Source: Actinophytocola oryzae
Lineage (GTDB): Bacteria > Actinomycetota > Actinomycetes > Mycobacteriales > Pseudonocardiaceae
Assembly (NCBI RefSeq): GCF_004364325.1
Contig: NZ_SOCP01000007.1
Location: 248,001-312,000, forward strand
Length of the DNA stretch: 64,000 nucleotides
Direction: 5' to 3'
The translations under genes and the position numbers were made by a program. The notes below the pieces were generated by a model, which was not told the DNA's origin, made no database searches, and worked only from the letters and a program-made list of their open reading frames with translations. This document shows positions 22,401 to 29,996 of this stretch, piece by piece. Each line of letters opens with the position of its first letter. The first letter of the stretch is position 1.

Positions 22401-22648
22401 CCGTCCGGGCGCGACAGCGCTGTTCGCCCGCCGGTCGCGGCCACGCCGACCTCGGGCCGGTCCCGCTCCTCGCCGCGTTCCGACTGGGGAGACGTGAGAA
22501 TCACGCCCGAGAGAAACCGCAGATCCTCCGGACGTCCCGATGTCGTCTCGGGCACGGTCCACCCCCATATCGTGGTTGGCGCCTCGCGTCGCCGGGCCCA
22601 TTCCGCGCCATGCGCTGATCGGACCCGAACGCTGTCGCCGGTGCGGTG

Positions 22649-23161
22649 TCAGTGCTCGTCGACGACGACCGACTCGCGGAACGTCCGACCGGCAGGGGCG
22701 AACGGCCTGCCCGCGCCGTCCGCGATGAGTTCCTGTCCCGCCTCCGCGTCGACGTCGAGCAGGTAGCCGGTCGCGGCGAGCCAGTGCGGCCACGCCGTCT
22801 CCGGTCCGTCGACGGTGACCTCGCCGCCGGCGCGGCCCTGGTCCCAGTCCGTCTCGCCGGCCGCCCAGCGGTCGAGGAACGCCGAGCTGGTGGCAACGAT
22901 CAGGTCGGGGTCGCTCGCGGGGCCGGGGTGCTGGTGCAGCCGCCCGGCGGTGAACCTGAGGGTGGCGGGCTCGCCGTCGACGTCGAGCTGGAACTCGCCG
23001 TCGGGGACGTGCTGGATGCCGCGCACGTAGGTCACGTCGAAACGCTGGTCGGGGGCGCCGTCGGCGGTGGGGTCGGCGAGGAATCCCACACCCCACCGCC
23101 GCAGCTCCCGCAGCGCGTCGTCCAGCGCGTGGCCGCGGTCGGTGAGCGTGTAGACCACGCC
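22649..23161 (-). pseudogene. 5'-truncated HxlR-type regulator with SCP2-like domain
   Basis: Reading leftward from 23161 the frame encodes GVVYTLTDRGHALDDALREL, which is the wing and following helix of HxlR winged-helix regulators, then about 135 residues of the SCP2-like domain found in two-domain HxlR proteins, ending VVVDEH. The DNA-recognition helices that should precede the wing are absent; upstream of about 23,163 the frame continues open but with low-complexity, non-homologous residues, because the DNA there belongs to another gene fragment on the plus strand. The regulator should be inactive for DNA binding. Confidence 0.6.
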
Positions 23162-23164
23162 GCC

Positions 23165-23326
23165 ACCGACCGGTCCGGGCTCACGGGTGCCGACGTCATC
23201 CTGACGGGCCCGGCGAGGGACGTGTTGCTCGCGATGGTCCGCCGGGCGCCGGTCGACGAGGTCGACGTCCGGATCGAGGGCGACACCGCCCTGTGGCGCT
23301 CGTGGCTCGACCTGACCCCGTTGTGA
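23165..23326 (+). pseudogene. 3' fragment of a maleylpyruvate-isomerase-like protein gene
   Basis: The plus strand encodes 53 residues ending in a stop, including ADVILTGPARDVLLAMVRRA and a terminal WLDLTPL. This resembles the C-terminal end of DinB-like mycothiol-dependent maleylpyruvate isomerase family proteins. No 5' portion exists: left of about 23,163 the DNA is the antisense of the truncated HxlR gene. Family assignment is tentative because only the tail is present. Confidence 0.45.
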
Positions 23327-23457
23327 GCGGACGACCCGACCGGCGATGGTCCGAACATCAACGGGAAACAGCGCCATGAACTGCCCGAAATGGACGGAAA
23401 GGCTTTGACGGTCCTGTCCGATGACCGTGGCAAACCGGTCCAACTGGATCAATGGTC

Positions 23458-23474
23458 ATGCACGACATGGGCAA
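23458..23474. promoter_or_regulatory. Nur-box-like direct repeat upstream of the nickel/cobalt transporter gene
   Basis: ATGCAC-gacat-GGGCAA resembles the TTGCAA-N5-TTGCAA arrangement recalled for the Streptomyces nickel regulator Nur (eight of twelve positions). It directly abuts a plausible -35 element and lies 83 bases before the transporter start. A better match with the same five-base spacing precedes the sodF-like gene. Confidence 0.45.
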
Positions 23475-23504
23475 TTGCCAGTGGTTTGTGACAACGGGTA
23501 GGTT
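23475..23504 (+). promoter_or_regulatory. Putative sigma-70-type promoter of the nickel/cobalt transporter gene
   Basis: TTGCCA at 23475-23480 and TAGGTT at 23499-23504 are separated by 18 bases, a good housekeeping-type promoter for an actinomycete. It would give a leader of roughly 45 bases. The adjoining Nur-like box would place a repressor against the -35 element. Confidence 0.45.
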
Positions 23505-23556
23505 CGCGGGCAGGGGCCCCGAATTCCCGGAGCCTTGGTGATCAGGTGGATTCGTC

Positions 23557-24681
23557 ATGGCCTTACCGTCCGCGTCCGATGTGGTGCCCGGCTCGGCCCG
23601 TGGGTCGAGAGCACTGTCCCGATCGGACCGTCGTTCCCTGACCGGGATGTTCGGGTTCGTCCTGTTGCTGCACGTGGTGGGCTTCGGTGTGCTGGCGGTG
23701 CTGGTGATTCCCCGGCACTACGACCTCGGCGGCAGCGGGGTCTTCGGGATTGGTGTGGGAATGTTGGCCTACACCCTGGGAATGCGGCACGCGTTCGACG
23801 CCGACCACATCGCCGCCGTGGACAACACGACCCGAAAGCTGATGGCCGACACTCCCGCGCGGCGACCGCTGTCGGTGGGGTTCTGGTTCTCGCTGGGGCA
23901 TTCGACGATCGTGTTCGGGTTGGCGTTCCTGTTGTCGGTCGGGGTGCGGGCGCTGGCAGGCCAGGTGGAGGACGACGACTCGGGGCTGCACTCGGTCACC
24001 GGGATCATCGGGGCGTCGGTGTCCGGGGTGTTCCTGTGGATCCTGGGTGTGCTGAACCTGGTGGTGTTGCTGGGGATCGTGCGGGTGTTCCGGCGGATGC
24101 GGTCGGGCGAGTTCGACGAGCGGGAGTTGGAGGCGCAGCTGAACCGGCGTGGGTTCATGAACCGCTTGCTGGGCGGGTTGACCAGGTCGGTCACGAAGCC
24201 GTGGCACATCTACCCGATCGGTGTCCTGTTCGGACTCGGGTTCGACACGGCGACCGAGATCGGGCTGCTGGTGCTGGCCGGTGGCGCGGCGGTGTTCAAC
24301 CTGCCGTTCTACGCGATCCTGGTGCTGCCGGTCCTGTTCGCCGCCGGCATGTGCCTGCTGGACACGGTGGACGGGGTGTTCATGAACCTGGCGTACGGGT
24401 GGGCCTTCGCGAAGCCGGTGCGCAAGGTGTTCTACAACATCACCATCACCGCGTTGTCGGTGGCGGTGGCGCTGGTGATCGGCACGATCGAGCTGGTCGG
24501 GGTGATCGTGGAGCAGGCGGGGATCGACTCGGGGCCGTTGGCCGCGATCGCGGCTATCCCGCTGGACTACGCCGGGTACGGCATCGTGGCCCTGTTCGTG
24601 ATCGCCTGGGCGGTGGCGCTCGCGGTGTGGCGGCTCGGCCGCATCGAGGAGAAGTGGACCGCCCGGCTGGCAGACGACTGA
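23557..24681 (+). CDS. nicT: NiCoT-family nickel/cobalt permease
   Basis: A 374-residue polytopic membrane protein. The NiCoT signature H-x4-D-H is present as RHAFDADHIAAVDNTTRK in the second membrane segment, and further family motifs follow (GFWFSLGHSTIVF; LGFDTATEIGLL; FAAGMCLLDTVDGVFM). About eight membrane segments. It imports Ni(II) and/or Co(II) with high affinity; the sequence does not settle the metal. Cobalt supply would serve the B12-dependent mutase downstream, and nickel supply a Ni enzyme elsewhere. A strong terminator follows directly. A Nur-like site upstream and the convergent superoxide dismutase gene suggest nickel-responsive control. Confidence 0.92.
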   Translation: MALPSASDVVPGSARGSRALSRSDRRSLTGMFGFVLLLHVVGFGVLAVLVIPRHYDLGGSGVFGIGVGMLAYTLGMRHAFDADHIAAVDNTTRKLMADTPARRPLSVGFWFSLGHSTIVFGLAFLLSVGVRALAGQVEDDDSGLHSVTGIIGASVSGVFLWILGVLNLVVLLGIVRVFRRMRSGEFDERELEAQLNRRGFMNRLLGGLTRSVTKPWHIYPIGVLFGLGFDTATEIGLLVLAGGAAVFNLPFYAILVLPVLFAAGMCLLDTVDGVFMNLAYGWAFAKPVRKVFYNITITALSVAVALVIGTIELVGVIVEQAGIDSGPLAAIAAIPLDYAGYGIVALFVIAWAVALAVWRLGRIEEKWTARLADD

Positions 24682-24683
24682 CC

Positions 24684-24729
24684 GAAGATGCCCCCGCCGG
24701 TCCGGTGAAAGGACGGCGGGGGCATCTTC
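24684..24729 (+). terminator. Strong intrinsic-type terminator after the nickel/cobalt transporter gene
   Basis: GAAGATGCCCCCGCCG at 24684-24699 pairs perfectly with CGGCGGGGGCATCTTC at 24714-24729, and the loop can pair further through TCC/GGA with one bulge. It begins two bases after the transporter stop codon and lies between convergent genes, so it may act in both directions. Confidence 0.85.
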
Positions 24730-24799
24730 CTGTGGCAGGCTCGGGCTTGTCGGAGCGCCAACCTGCCAGTCCAGGGGTCGGGTCGTCAGCGGGTCGTGG

Positions 24800-25432
24800 C
24801 TACCTGGCCGGCGCGGCGAGGCCGGTCTGTCCGGCGCGAGCGGCGTCGAAGCGGCGGGTCACGTCGGTCCAGTCGACGAGGTTCCACAGCTTCTGCACGT
24901 AGTCGGGGCGCACGTTGCGGTACTGCAGGTAGTAGGCGTGCTCCCAGGCGTCGAACACCAGCAGCGGAGTGGTGTTCATGCCGACGTTGCCGTGGTGGTC
25001 GTACACCTGCTCGACGACCAGCCGCCTCGACAGCGGCTCCCACGCCAGCACGCCCCACCCCGAGCCCTGCACCGTCGCGGTCGCGCTGGTCAGCTGCTTG
25101 CCGAACGCCTCGAACGACCCGAAGTGCTCGTCGATCGCCGCCGACAGCTCACCCTCGGGCCGGTCGCCGCCGTCGGGGGAGAGGTTCTCCCAGAAGATGG
25201 TGTGCAGCACGTGCCCGGAAAGGTTGAACGCGAACGTCTTCTCCAGCCCGACCAGGCCGGAGAAGTCGCCCTTGTCGCGGGTCTCCGCCAGCCGGTCGAG
25301 GGTGTCGTTGGCGCCCTTCACGTACGCGGCGTGGTGCTTGCTGTGGTGCAGCTCCAGGATCTCCCCGGTGATCGCGGGCTCCAGCGCGCCGTAGTCGTAG
25401 GGCATGTCCGGGAGCACGTACTGAACCGTCAT
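24800..25432 (-). CDS. sodF: Fe/Mn-type superoxide dismutase
   Basis: A 210-residue cytoplasmic SOD. Metal ligands are visible: His in [14 protein letters not shown], His in [20 protein letters not shown], and Asp and His in [15 protein letters not shown]; the second-sphere segment is [13 protein letters not shown]. Fe versus Mn cannot be decided by eye; the name sodF follows the actinomycete nickel-repressed iron SOD and is supported by a Nur-like site upstream. Convergent with the transporter gene. Converts superoxide to oxygen and peroxide. Confidence 0.93.
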   Translation of the reverse strand: MTVQYVLPDMPYDYGALEPAITGEILELHHSKHHAAYVKGANDTLDRLAETRDKGDFSGLVGLEKTFAFNLSGHVLHTIFWENLSPDGGDRPEGELSAAIDEHFGSFEAFGKQLTSATATVQGSGWGVLAWEPLSRRLVVEQVYDHHGNVGMNTTPLLVFDAWEHAYYLQYRNVRPDYVQKLWNLVDWTDVTRRFDAARAGQTGLAAPAR

Positions 25433-25452
25433 GGGGTCAACATACCGTCTAA

Positions 25453-25469
25453 CTGCAACTCATGTGCAA
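25453..25469. promoter_or_regulatory. Nur-box-like direct repeat upstream of sodF
   Basis: CTGCAA-ctcat-GTGCAA matches TTGCAA-N5-TTGCAA at ten of twelve positions. It lies 21-37 bases upstream of the SOD start codon. Read on the minus strand, the repeat overlaps a TTGCAC that could be the -35 element, with TATGTT further down as a possible -10, so binding would block transcription. Confidence 0.55.
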
Positions 25470-25615
25470 CAGCCACACTGATGCGCCTGCTCGGCCGTCC
25501 ATGTCCGCCGGTTCCCCCGTCCAGGGGTGTACTCCCCGTGCCTCCCTGAGGGGGAGTAACGCGTTGTATGTTCGGTTGGTTGCTCCTGAACCCCTGCATC
25601 CGATTGAGGAGCTTT

Positions 25616-26941
25616 ATGTCTGTTCGACATCTCGTTCCGTTGATGACGGCCGTCGCCCTCGTCGTGTCCGCGTGCGCCTCGGCGCCCGCCGAGCCCAGAC
25701 CCGCCGCGTCGGCGGAGCTGGTGCCGGTGACGCTGGTGGTTCCCGACGGGCTGGGTGCCGCGCCGCTGGACGCCCCCCGGCAGGTGCTCGTGCCGGACGG
25801 CTGGACCATGTCGGTGTTCGCGCGGATCCCGTCGGCGCGTCTGGCCGCGTGGGCGCCCGACGGCGCGTTACTCGTCTCGGCGCCGGGGAACGGCTCGGTG
25901 GTCCGGCTCACCCCGGACGCGAACGGCACGGCGTCGGTAGCGGTGCTGCTGTCCGGACTGCGGCAGCCGCACGGGATCACGTTCGTGGGCTCGACACTGT
26001 ATGTCGCGCAGACCCACCGGGTGGACGCCTACGCCTACGCGGACGGCGCGGCGACCGATCCGCGGCCGGTCGTCACGGGTCTGCCCGACAACCAGACCCC
26101 GGGTCTGGGTGGCTACGGGCACGTGTTGAAGAGCGTGGCCGTCGGTGCGGACGGGTCGGTGTACGTGTCCGTCGGCTCCGTCGGCAACGTCTCTCCCGAT
26201 GACCTCACCGCGACCCCGCCCCGGGCGTCGATCCTGCGGGTGCCGCCGGGCGGTGGGGCGCCGGAGCCGTTCGCCACGAACGTGCGCAACGGCACCGGGC
26301 TGGCGATCGCCCCGGACGGCGCGGTGTGGACGGCGGTGAACAACCGGGACAACATCGCGTACCCGTTCGACAAGCCCTACGGCAACGCCACGGAGTCCTC
26401 GCTGGGACAGGTGATCCCCGCGTACGTGCGTGACCATCCGGTCGAGCCGCTCGCCAAGCTCACCCCTGGCCGGAACCTGGGTTGGCCGTACTGCAACCCC
26501 GACGCCGACGTCGACCCCGGGGTCCAGGGCAGCCCGCAGGACTTCTCGGACGTCCCGTTCGTCCGGGACGTCCAGACCAACGCGGACGGACGGCTGCTCG
26601 ACTGTGCCACCCTTCCCCCGTTGGAGCAGTCGCTGCCCGGGCACTCCGCGCCCCTTGGTCTGTCCTTCGTGGACGGCGCGCTGCCCGGCGACTACGCCCA
26701 GGGCGCGCTGGTCGGTGTGCACGGCTCGTGGAACGCGTCACCGCCCAGGGCGCCGGAGGTGTCGTTCTTCCCGTGGCACGACGGCGAGCTGGGTGACCAG
26801 CAGACCCTTGTGGGCGGCTTCCAGGCCGCGAACGGCTCCAGGTGGGGTCGTCCGGTGGCCGCGGTCACCGGCCCGGACCACGCCGTCTACATCACCGACG
26901 ACTCGGCAGGTGCGGTCTACCGACTCGCCCCGCCGGCATGA
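25616..26941 (+). CDS. Secreted lipoprotein, sorbosone/glucose-dehydrogenase-like beta-propeller
   Basis: A 441-residue exported protein. Signal peptide MSVRHLVPLMTAVALVVSAC with lipobox VSAC (lipidated Cys20), then a six-bladed propeller of the GSDH type: QPHGITFVGSTLYVAQ, LPDNQTPGLGGYGHVLKSVAV, RNGTGLAIAPDGAVW, GRNLGWPYCNPDADVD, GALVGVHGSWN and GPDHAVYITDDSAGAVYRL. The family includes PQQ-dependent sugar dehydrogenases; PQQ ligands cannot be verified by eye. Start chosen at ATG 25616, which has GAGGAG upstream. An in-frame TTA codon at 25868 is notable in this GC-rich DNA, since TTA genes depend on the rare bldA-type tRNA in relatives. Followed by a strong terminator. Confidence 0.83.
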   Translation: MSVRHLVPLMTAVALVVSACASAPAEPRPAASAELVPVTLVVPDGLGAAPLDAPRQVLVPDGWTMSVFARIPSARLAAWAPDGALLVSAPGNGSVVRLTPDANGTASVAVLLSGLRQPHGITFVGSTLYVAQTHRVDAYAYADGAATDPRPVVTGLPDNQTPGLGGYGHVLKSVAVGADGSVYVSVGSVGNVSPDDLTATPPRASILRVPPGGGAPEPFATNVRNGTGLAIAPDGAVWTAVNNRDNIAYPFDKPYGNATESSLGQVIPAYVRDHPVEPLAKLTPGRNLGWPYCNPDADVDPGVQGSPQDFSDVPFVRDVQTNADGRLLDCATLPPLEQSLPGHSAPLGLSFVDGALPGDYAQGALVGVHGSWNASPPRAPEVSFFPWHDGELGDQQTLVGGFQAANGSRWGRPVAAVTGPDHAVYITDDSAGAVYRLAPPA

Positions 26942-26945
26942 CCAT

Positions 26946-26980
26946 CGGGCATCCGGGTGCGTCACGCACCCGGATGCCCG
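26946..26980 (+). terminator. Intrinsic-type terminator after the lipoprotein gene
   Basis: CGGGCATCCGGGTGCG (26946-26961), loop tca, CGCACCCGGATGCCCG (26965-26980): a perfect 16-bp stem beginning five bases after the stop codon. It separates region 2 from the catabolic locus. Confidence 0.85.
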
Positions 26981-27019
26981 GTCGCGGGCGCGTCGTGTCC
27001 GAACTCGCCTCCCGCCGAG

Positions 27020-27036
27020 TGGTATTGGCATTCTCT
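27020..27036. promoter_or_regulatory. Weak copy of the catabolic-locus operator upstream of the mutase gene
   Basis: TGGTATT-ggc-ATTCTCT. The right half keeps ATTCTC of the TGAGAAT-N3-ATTCTCA consensus; the left half matches at four of seven positions. It lies 26-42 bases upstream of the mutase ATG, the same relative position as the strong sites, so it may extend the regulon to this operon. Confidence 0.35.
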
Positions 27037-27061
27037 TTTTCCGCAAGTACCATATCCATCA

Positions 27062-28639
27062 ATGGACGACTTCGCGCACACCGCTTCCGGGTTGCCGCTG
27101 CGACCGGTGTACGGACCGGCGGACCGCGTCGCCGCGCCACCCGACCCCGGCCGGTTCCCCTTCACCCGAGGCAACTTCCCGACCGGGTACCGCGGTCGAC
27201 TGTGGACGTTGCGGCAGTACTCGGGGTTCGGCACGGCCGAGGAGTCCAACCGGCGCTACCGGTACCTGCTCGACCAGGGCGGCACCGGGTTGTCGGTGGC
27301 GCTCGACCTGCCCACCCAGTGCGGCTACGACTCCGACGACCCCGAGGTGGCCGACGAGGTCGGGCGCGTCGGGGTCGCCGTCGACTCGCTCGCCGACGTG
27401 GAGATCCTCTTCGCGGGCATCCCGCTCGACAAGGTCAGCACCAGCTTCACGATCAACGGCACGGCCGCGATCCTGCTCGCGCTCCACATCGCCGCCGCGG
27501 AGCGCGCGGGCGTGCCCAGGGCGAAGCTCACCGGCACGATCCAGAACGACATCCTCAAGGAGTACGCCTCCCGGGGCACCTGGATCTGGCCGCCGGAGCC
27601 GTCGCTGCGGCTGATCGCCGACACCGTCGAGTTCTGCGCGGCGCAGGTGCCGAGGTTCAACGCCATCTCCGTGGCGGGCGCGCACTTCCGGGACGCGGGC
27701 GCGAACGCGGTGCAGGAGATGGCCTTCACCCTCGCCGACGGCGTCACCTACTGCGACACCGTGGTGGAGCGCGGCAGGCTGACCATCGACCAGTTCGCGC
27801 CGCAGGTCTCGTTCTTCTTCTACACCCACGGCGACTTCTTCGAGGAGATCGCCAAGTACCGGGCCGGCCGCAGGCGGTGGGCGACCATCGTGCGGGAGCG
27901 GTACGGCGCGAACACGGACAAGGCCTCCATGTTCCGCTTCGGCTGCGTCGCGGGCGGCGCCTCACTCCACGCACCCCAGGCGCACAACAACATCGTGCGC
28001 GTGGCCTACGAGGCGATGGCGTCGGTGCTCGGCGGGGTGCAGTCGATGTTCACCGCCGCGTGGGACGAGCCGTTCGCGCTGCCCAGCGAGGAGTCGGCCA
28101 CGCTCGCCCTGCGGACACAGCAGATCCTCGCCCACGAGACCGGGGTCACCCGGGTCGCCGACCCGCTCGGCGGGTCCTACTTCGTCGAGGCGCTGACCGA
28201 CGCCACCGAGGCGCGGATCGTCGAGATCATGGCCGACCTCGACGCGCACGGCGGCATGGTCCACGCCATCGAGGACGGCTACCTCCAGGGACTCATCGCC
28301 GACGCGGCCTTCCAGCTGCACAACGAGATCGAGTCGGGGGAGCGGCCGGTGGTCGGCGTCAACAGGTTCGCCACGGCCGAGGACCCGCCCGAGGTCGTGA
28401 CCTACGAGCTGGACGCGGACGGCCGGGACGCGCAGCTCAAACGCCTCGCCGAGGTCAGGGCCACCCGTGACCCCGGTGCGGTCCGGGCCGCGCTCGCCGC
28501 CCTGTCCCGGGCCGCTGCGGGCACCGACAACCTCATGGGACCGCTGATCGACTGCGCCACCGCGTACTGCACGGTCGGGGAGATGGTCGGCGCGCTCACC
28601 GCGGTGTGGGGCGAGTTCCGGCAGCCGGTGGTGTTCTGA
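27062..28639 (+). CDS. B12-dependent acyl-CoA mutase, large (substrate-binding) subunit
   Basis: A 525-residue protein equal to the TIM-barrel part of methylmalonyl-CoA mutase, without the cobalamin domain, which is encoded by the next gene. Positions by alignment to the P. shermanii enzyme: Tyr53 equals Tyr89 (RQYSGFGTAEESN); the TGTIQNDILKEY block is kept; Arg183 equals Arg207 (EPSLRLIAD); but the catalytic Tyr243-His244 pair is Ala207-His208 (SVAGAHFRDAG). Tyr89 plus Arg207 would favour a carboxylated acyl-CoA such as methylmalonyl-CoA, whereas loss of Tyr243 is unusual, so the true substrate may be different. ATG at 27062 is chosen because homology starts there; no clear ribosome-binding site precedes it. 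It heads a four-gene operon. Confidence 0.88.
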   Translation: MDDFAHTASGLPLRPVYGPADRVAAPPDPGRFPFTRGNFPTGYRGRLWTLRQYSGFGTAEESNRRYRYLLDQGGTGLSVALDLPTQCGYDSDDPEVADEVGRVGVAVDSLADVEILFAGIPLDKVSTSFTINGTAAILLALHIAAAERAGVPRAKLTGTIQNDILKEYASRGTWIWPPEPSLRLIADTVEFCAAQVPRFNAISVAGAHFRDAGANAVQEMAFTLADGVTYCDTVVERGRLTIDQFAPQVSFFFYTHGDFFEEIAKYRAGRRRWATIVRERYGANTDKASMFRFGCVAGGASLHAPQAHNNIVRVAYEAMASVLGGVQSMFTAAWDEPFALPSEESATLALRTQQILAHETGVTRVADPLGGSYFVEALTDATEARIVEIMADLDAHGGMVHAIEDGYLQGLIADAAFQLHNEIESGERPVVGVNRFATAEDPPEVVTYELDADGRDAQLKRLAEVRATRDPGAVRAALAALSRAAAGTDNLMGPLIDCATAYCTVGEMVGALTAVWGEFRQPVVF

Positions 28640-29055
28640 TGCCCGCGCGCGTGCTGGTCGCCAAGCCCGGGCTGGACGGGCACGACCGAGGCGCGAAGAT
28701 CGTCGCGCGGGCGCTGCGCGACGCGGGGTTCGAGGTCATCTTCACCGGGATCCGCCAGCGGGTCGAGCACATCGTGACCGTTGCCGTGCAGGAGGACGTC
28801 GCGGTCGTCGGGCTGAGCATCCTCTCCGGCGCGCACCTCACGCTGACCGCCCGGATCGTCGAGGGGCTGCGGGCGGCCGACGCGGCGAACATCGCGGTGG
28901 TCGTCGGCGGCACGATCCCGCCCGCCGACGTGCCCCGCCTCCTGGCCGCGGGCGCCGCCGCCGTGTTCCCGACCGGCACCCCGCTGGACACCGTCGTCAC
29001 CGGCGTCGGCGCGCTCACCAGCCCACCACAGGAGAAGCCGTGCGCATCGGTGTGA
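28639..29055 (+). CDS. Cobalamin-binding small subunit of acyl-CoA mutase
   Basis: A 138-residue B12-binding domain. The cobalt-coordinating motif D-x-H-x2-G is present as Asp13, His15, Gly18 (KPGLDGHDRGAK), with SxL (GLSILSGAH) and GG (VVVGGTIPP) motifs holding the nucleotide tail. ATG overlaps the stop of the large-subunit gene by one base (TGATG), so the two are made together and form the split enzyme, as in isobutyryl-CoA and 2-hydroxyisobutyryl-CoA mutases. No dedicated G-protein chaperone gene is visible nearby. Confidence 0.92.
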   Translation: MPARVLVAKPGLDGHDRGAKIVARALRDAGFEVIFTGIRQRVEHIVTVAVQEDVAVVGLSILSGAHLTLTARIVEGLRAADAANIAVVVGGTIPPADVPRLLAAGAAAVFPTGTPLDTVVTGVGALTSPPQEKPCASV

Positions 29056-29996
29056 TGATCGGACCGGAGCGCGGCGACACCGCGCGCAAGGTCGAGCGGA
29101 TGGTCGCCGACGTCCGGTGGGCCGAGGACGCCGGGCTCGACACGGCGTGGATCCCGCAGATCCCGACCGACTTCGACGCGTTGACCGCCGCCACGCTCAT
29201 GGGGGCGGCCACGTCCCGCATCGAGTTGGGCACCGCGGTCGTGCCGCTCCAGGCGCAGCACCCGATCGCCCTGGCCCGCCAGGCGTTGTCCGCGCACGCG
29301 GTCACCGGCGGCAGGCTGGCGCTGGGTGTCGGGCCGTCGCACCACTGGATCGTGCGCGACATGCTCGGCCTGCCCTACGACCGGCCCGCCGCGTTCACCC
29401 GCGACTACCTCGACGTGCTGGAGCTCGCGCTGGACGGCCCCGGCCCGGTCGAGGTCGGCAACGACACGTTCCGCGTCCACAACCCGCTCGGCATCGGCCC
29501 GGTGGCGCGGCTGCCGCTGCTGGTCGCCGCGCTCGGGCCCGTGATGCTGTCGATCGCGGGGGAGCGGACCGACGGGACCGTGCTGTGGATGGCCGACGAG
29601 CGCGCCATCGCCGACCACGTCGTCCCCCGCATCACCAAGGCCGCCAAGAACGCGGGCCGCCCGGCACCCAGGGTCGTCGCGGGTGTCCCGGTCTGCCTGT
29701 GCCGTCCGTCCGAAGTGGATGCGGCACGCGAGCGGGCCAACCGGATCCTCGGCGAGGCGGAGATCTCGCCGAACTACCGGCGGCTCCTCGACCGAGGCAA
29801 CGCCACCGACATCGGCGACCTGTGCGCGGCGGGCGACGAGAGGGCCGTCGCGGCCCGGCTGCGCTCGTTCGCCGACGCCGGGACCACCGACCTGTCCGTG
29901 CGGCTGCTGCCGATCGGCGACGACCGGGACGAGCTGGTCGCGTCCAAGGAACGCACCAGGGACCTGCTGTCCGCGCTCGCCGCGGAGCTGCGGTGA
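29040..29996 (+). CDS. LLM-class F420-dependent oxidoreductase
   Basis: A 318-residue luciferase-like monooxygenase-fold protein (MRIGVMIGPERGDTARKVERM; WAEDAGLDTAWIPQIPTDFDAL; LGVGPSHHWIVRDMLGLPYDRP; GADGT-like AGERTDGTVLWMAD). The subtype resembles actinobacterial F420-dependent LLM proteins of the TIGR03564 kind. GTG start lies inside the end of the B12-subunit gene (16-base overlap). It may oxidise or reduce an intermediate with F420; in mycobacterial catabolic clusters such genes often sit beside CoA-transferases, as here. Substrate unknown. Confidence 0.85.
   Translation: MRIGVMIGPERGDTARKVERMVADVRWAEDAGLDTAWIPQIPTDFDALTAATLMGAATSRIELGTAVVPLQAQHPIALARQALSAHAVTGGRLALGVGPSHHWIVRDMLGLPYDRPAAFTRDYLDVLELALDGPGPVEVGNDTFRVHNPLGIGPVARLPLLVAALGPVMLSIAGERTDGTVLWMADERAIADHVVPRITKAAKNAGRPAPRVVAGVPVCLCRPSEVDAARERANRILGEAEISPNYRRLLDRGNATDIGDLCAAGDERAVAARLRSFADAGTTDLSVRLLPIGDDRDELVASKERTRDLLSALAAELR

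Noticed and set aside
22495-22511. Half-site TGAGAAT in the gap after the DUF1330 gene
   Set aside because: The partner half is GCCCGAG, not ATTCTCA, and no catabolic gene follows; chance occurrence.
23510-23556. Metal riboswitch (NiCo or cobalamin) in the transporter leader
   Set aside because: The predicted leader is only about 45 bases with no visible paired domains; a protein operator explains the region better.
26957-27061. N-terminally extended start for the B12 mutase
   Set aside because: The extension begins within the terminator hairpin of the previous gene and has no homology; ATG 27062 fits the family start.
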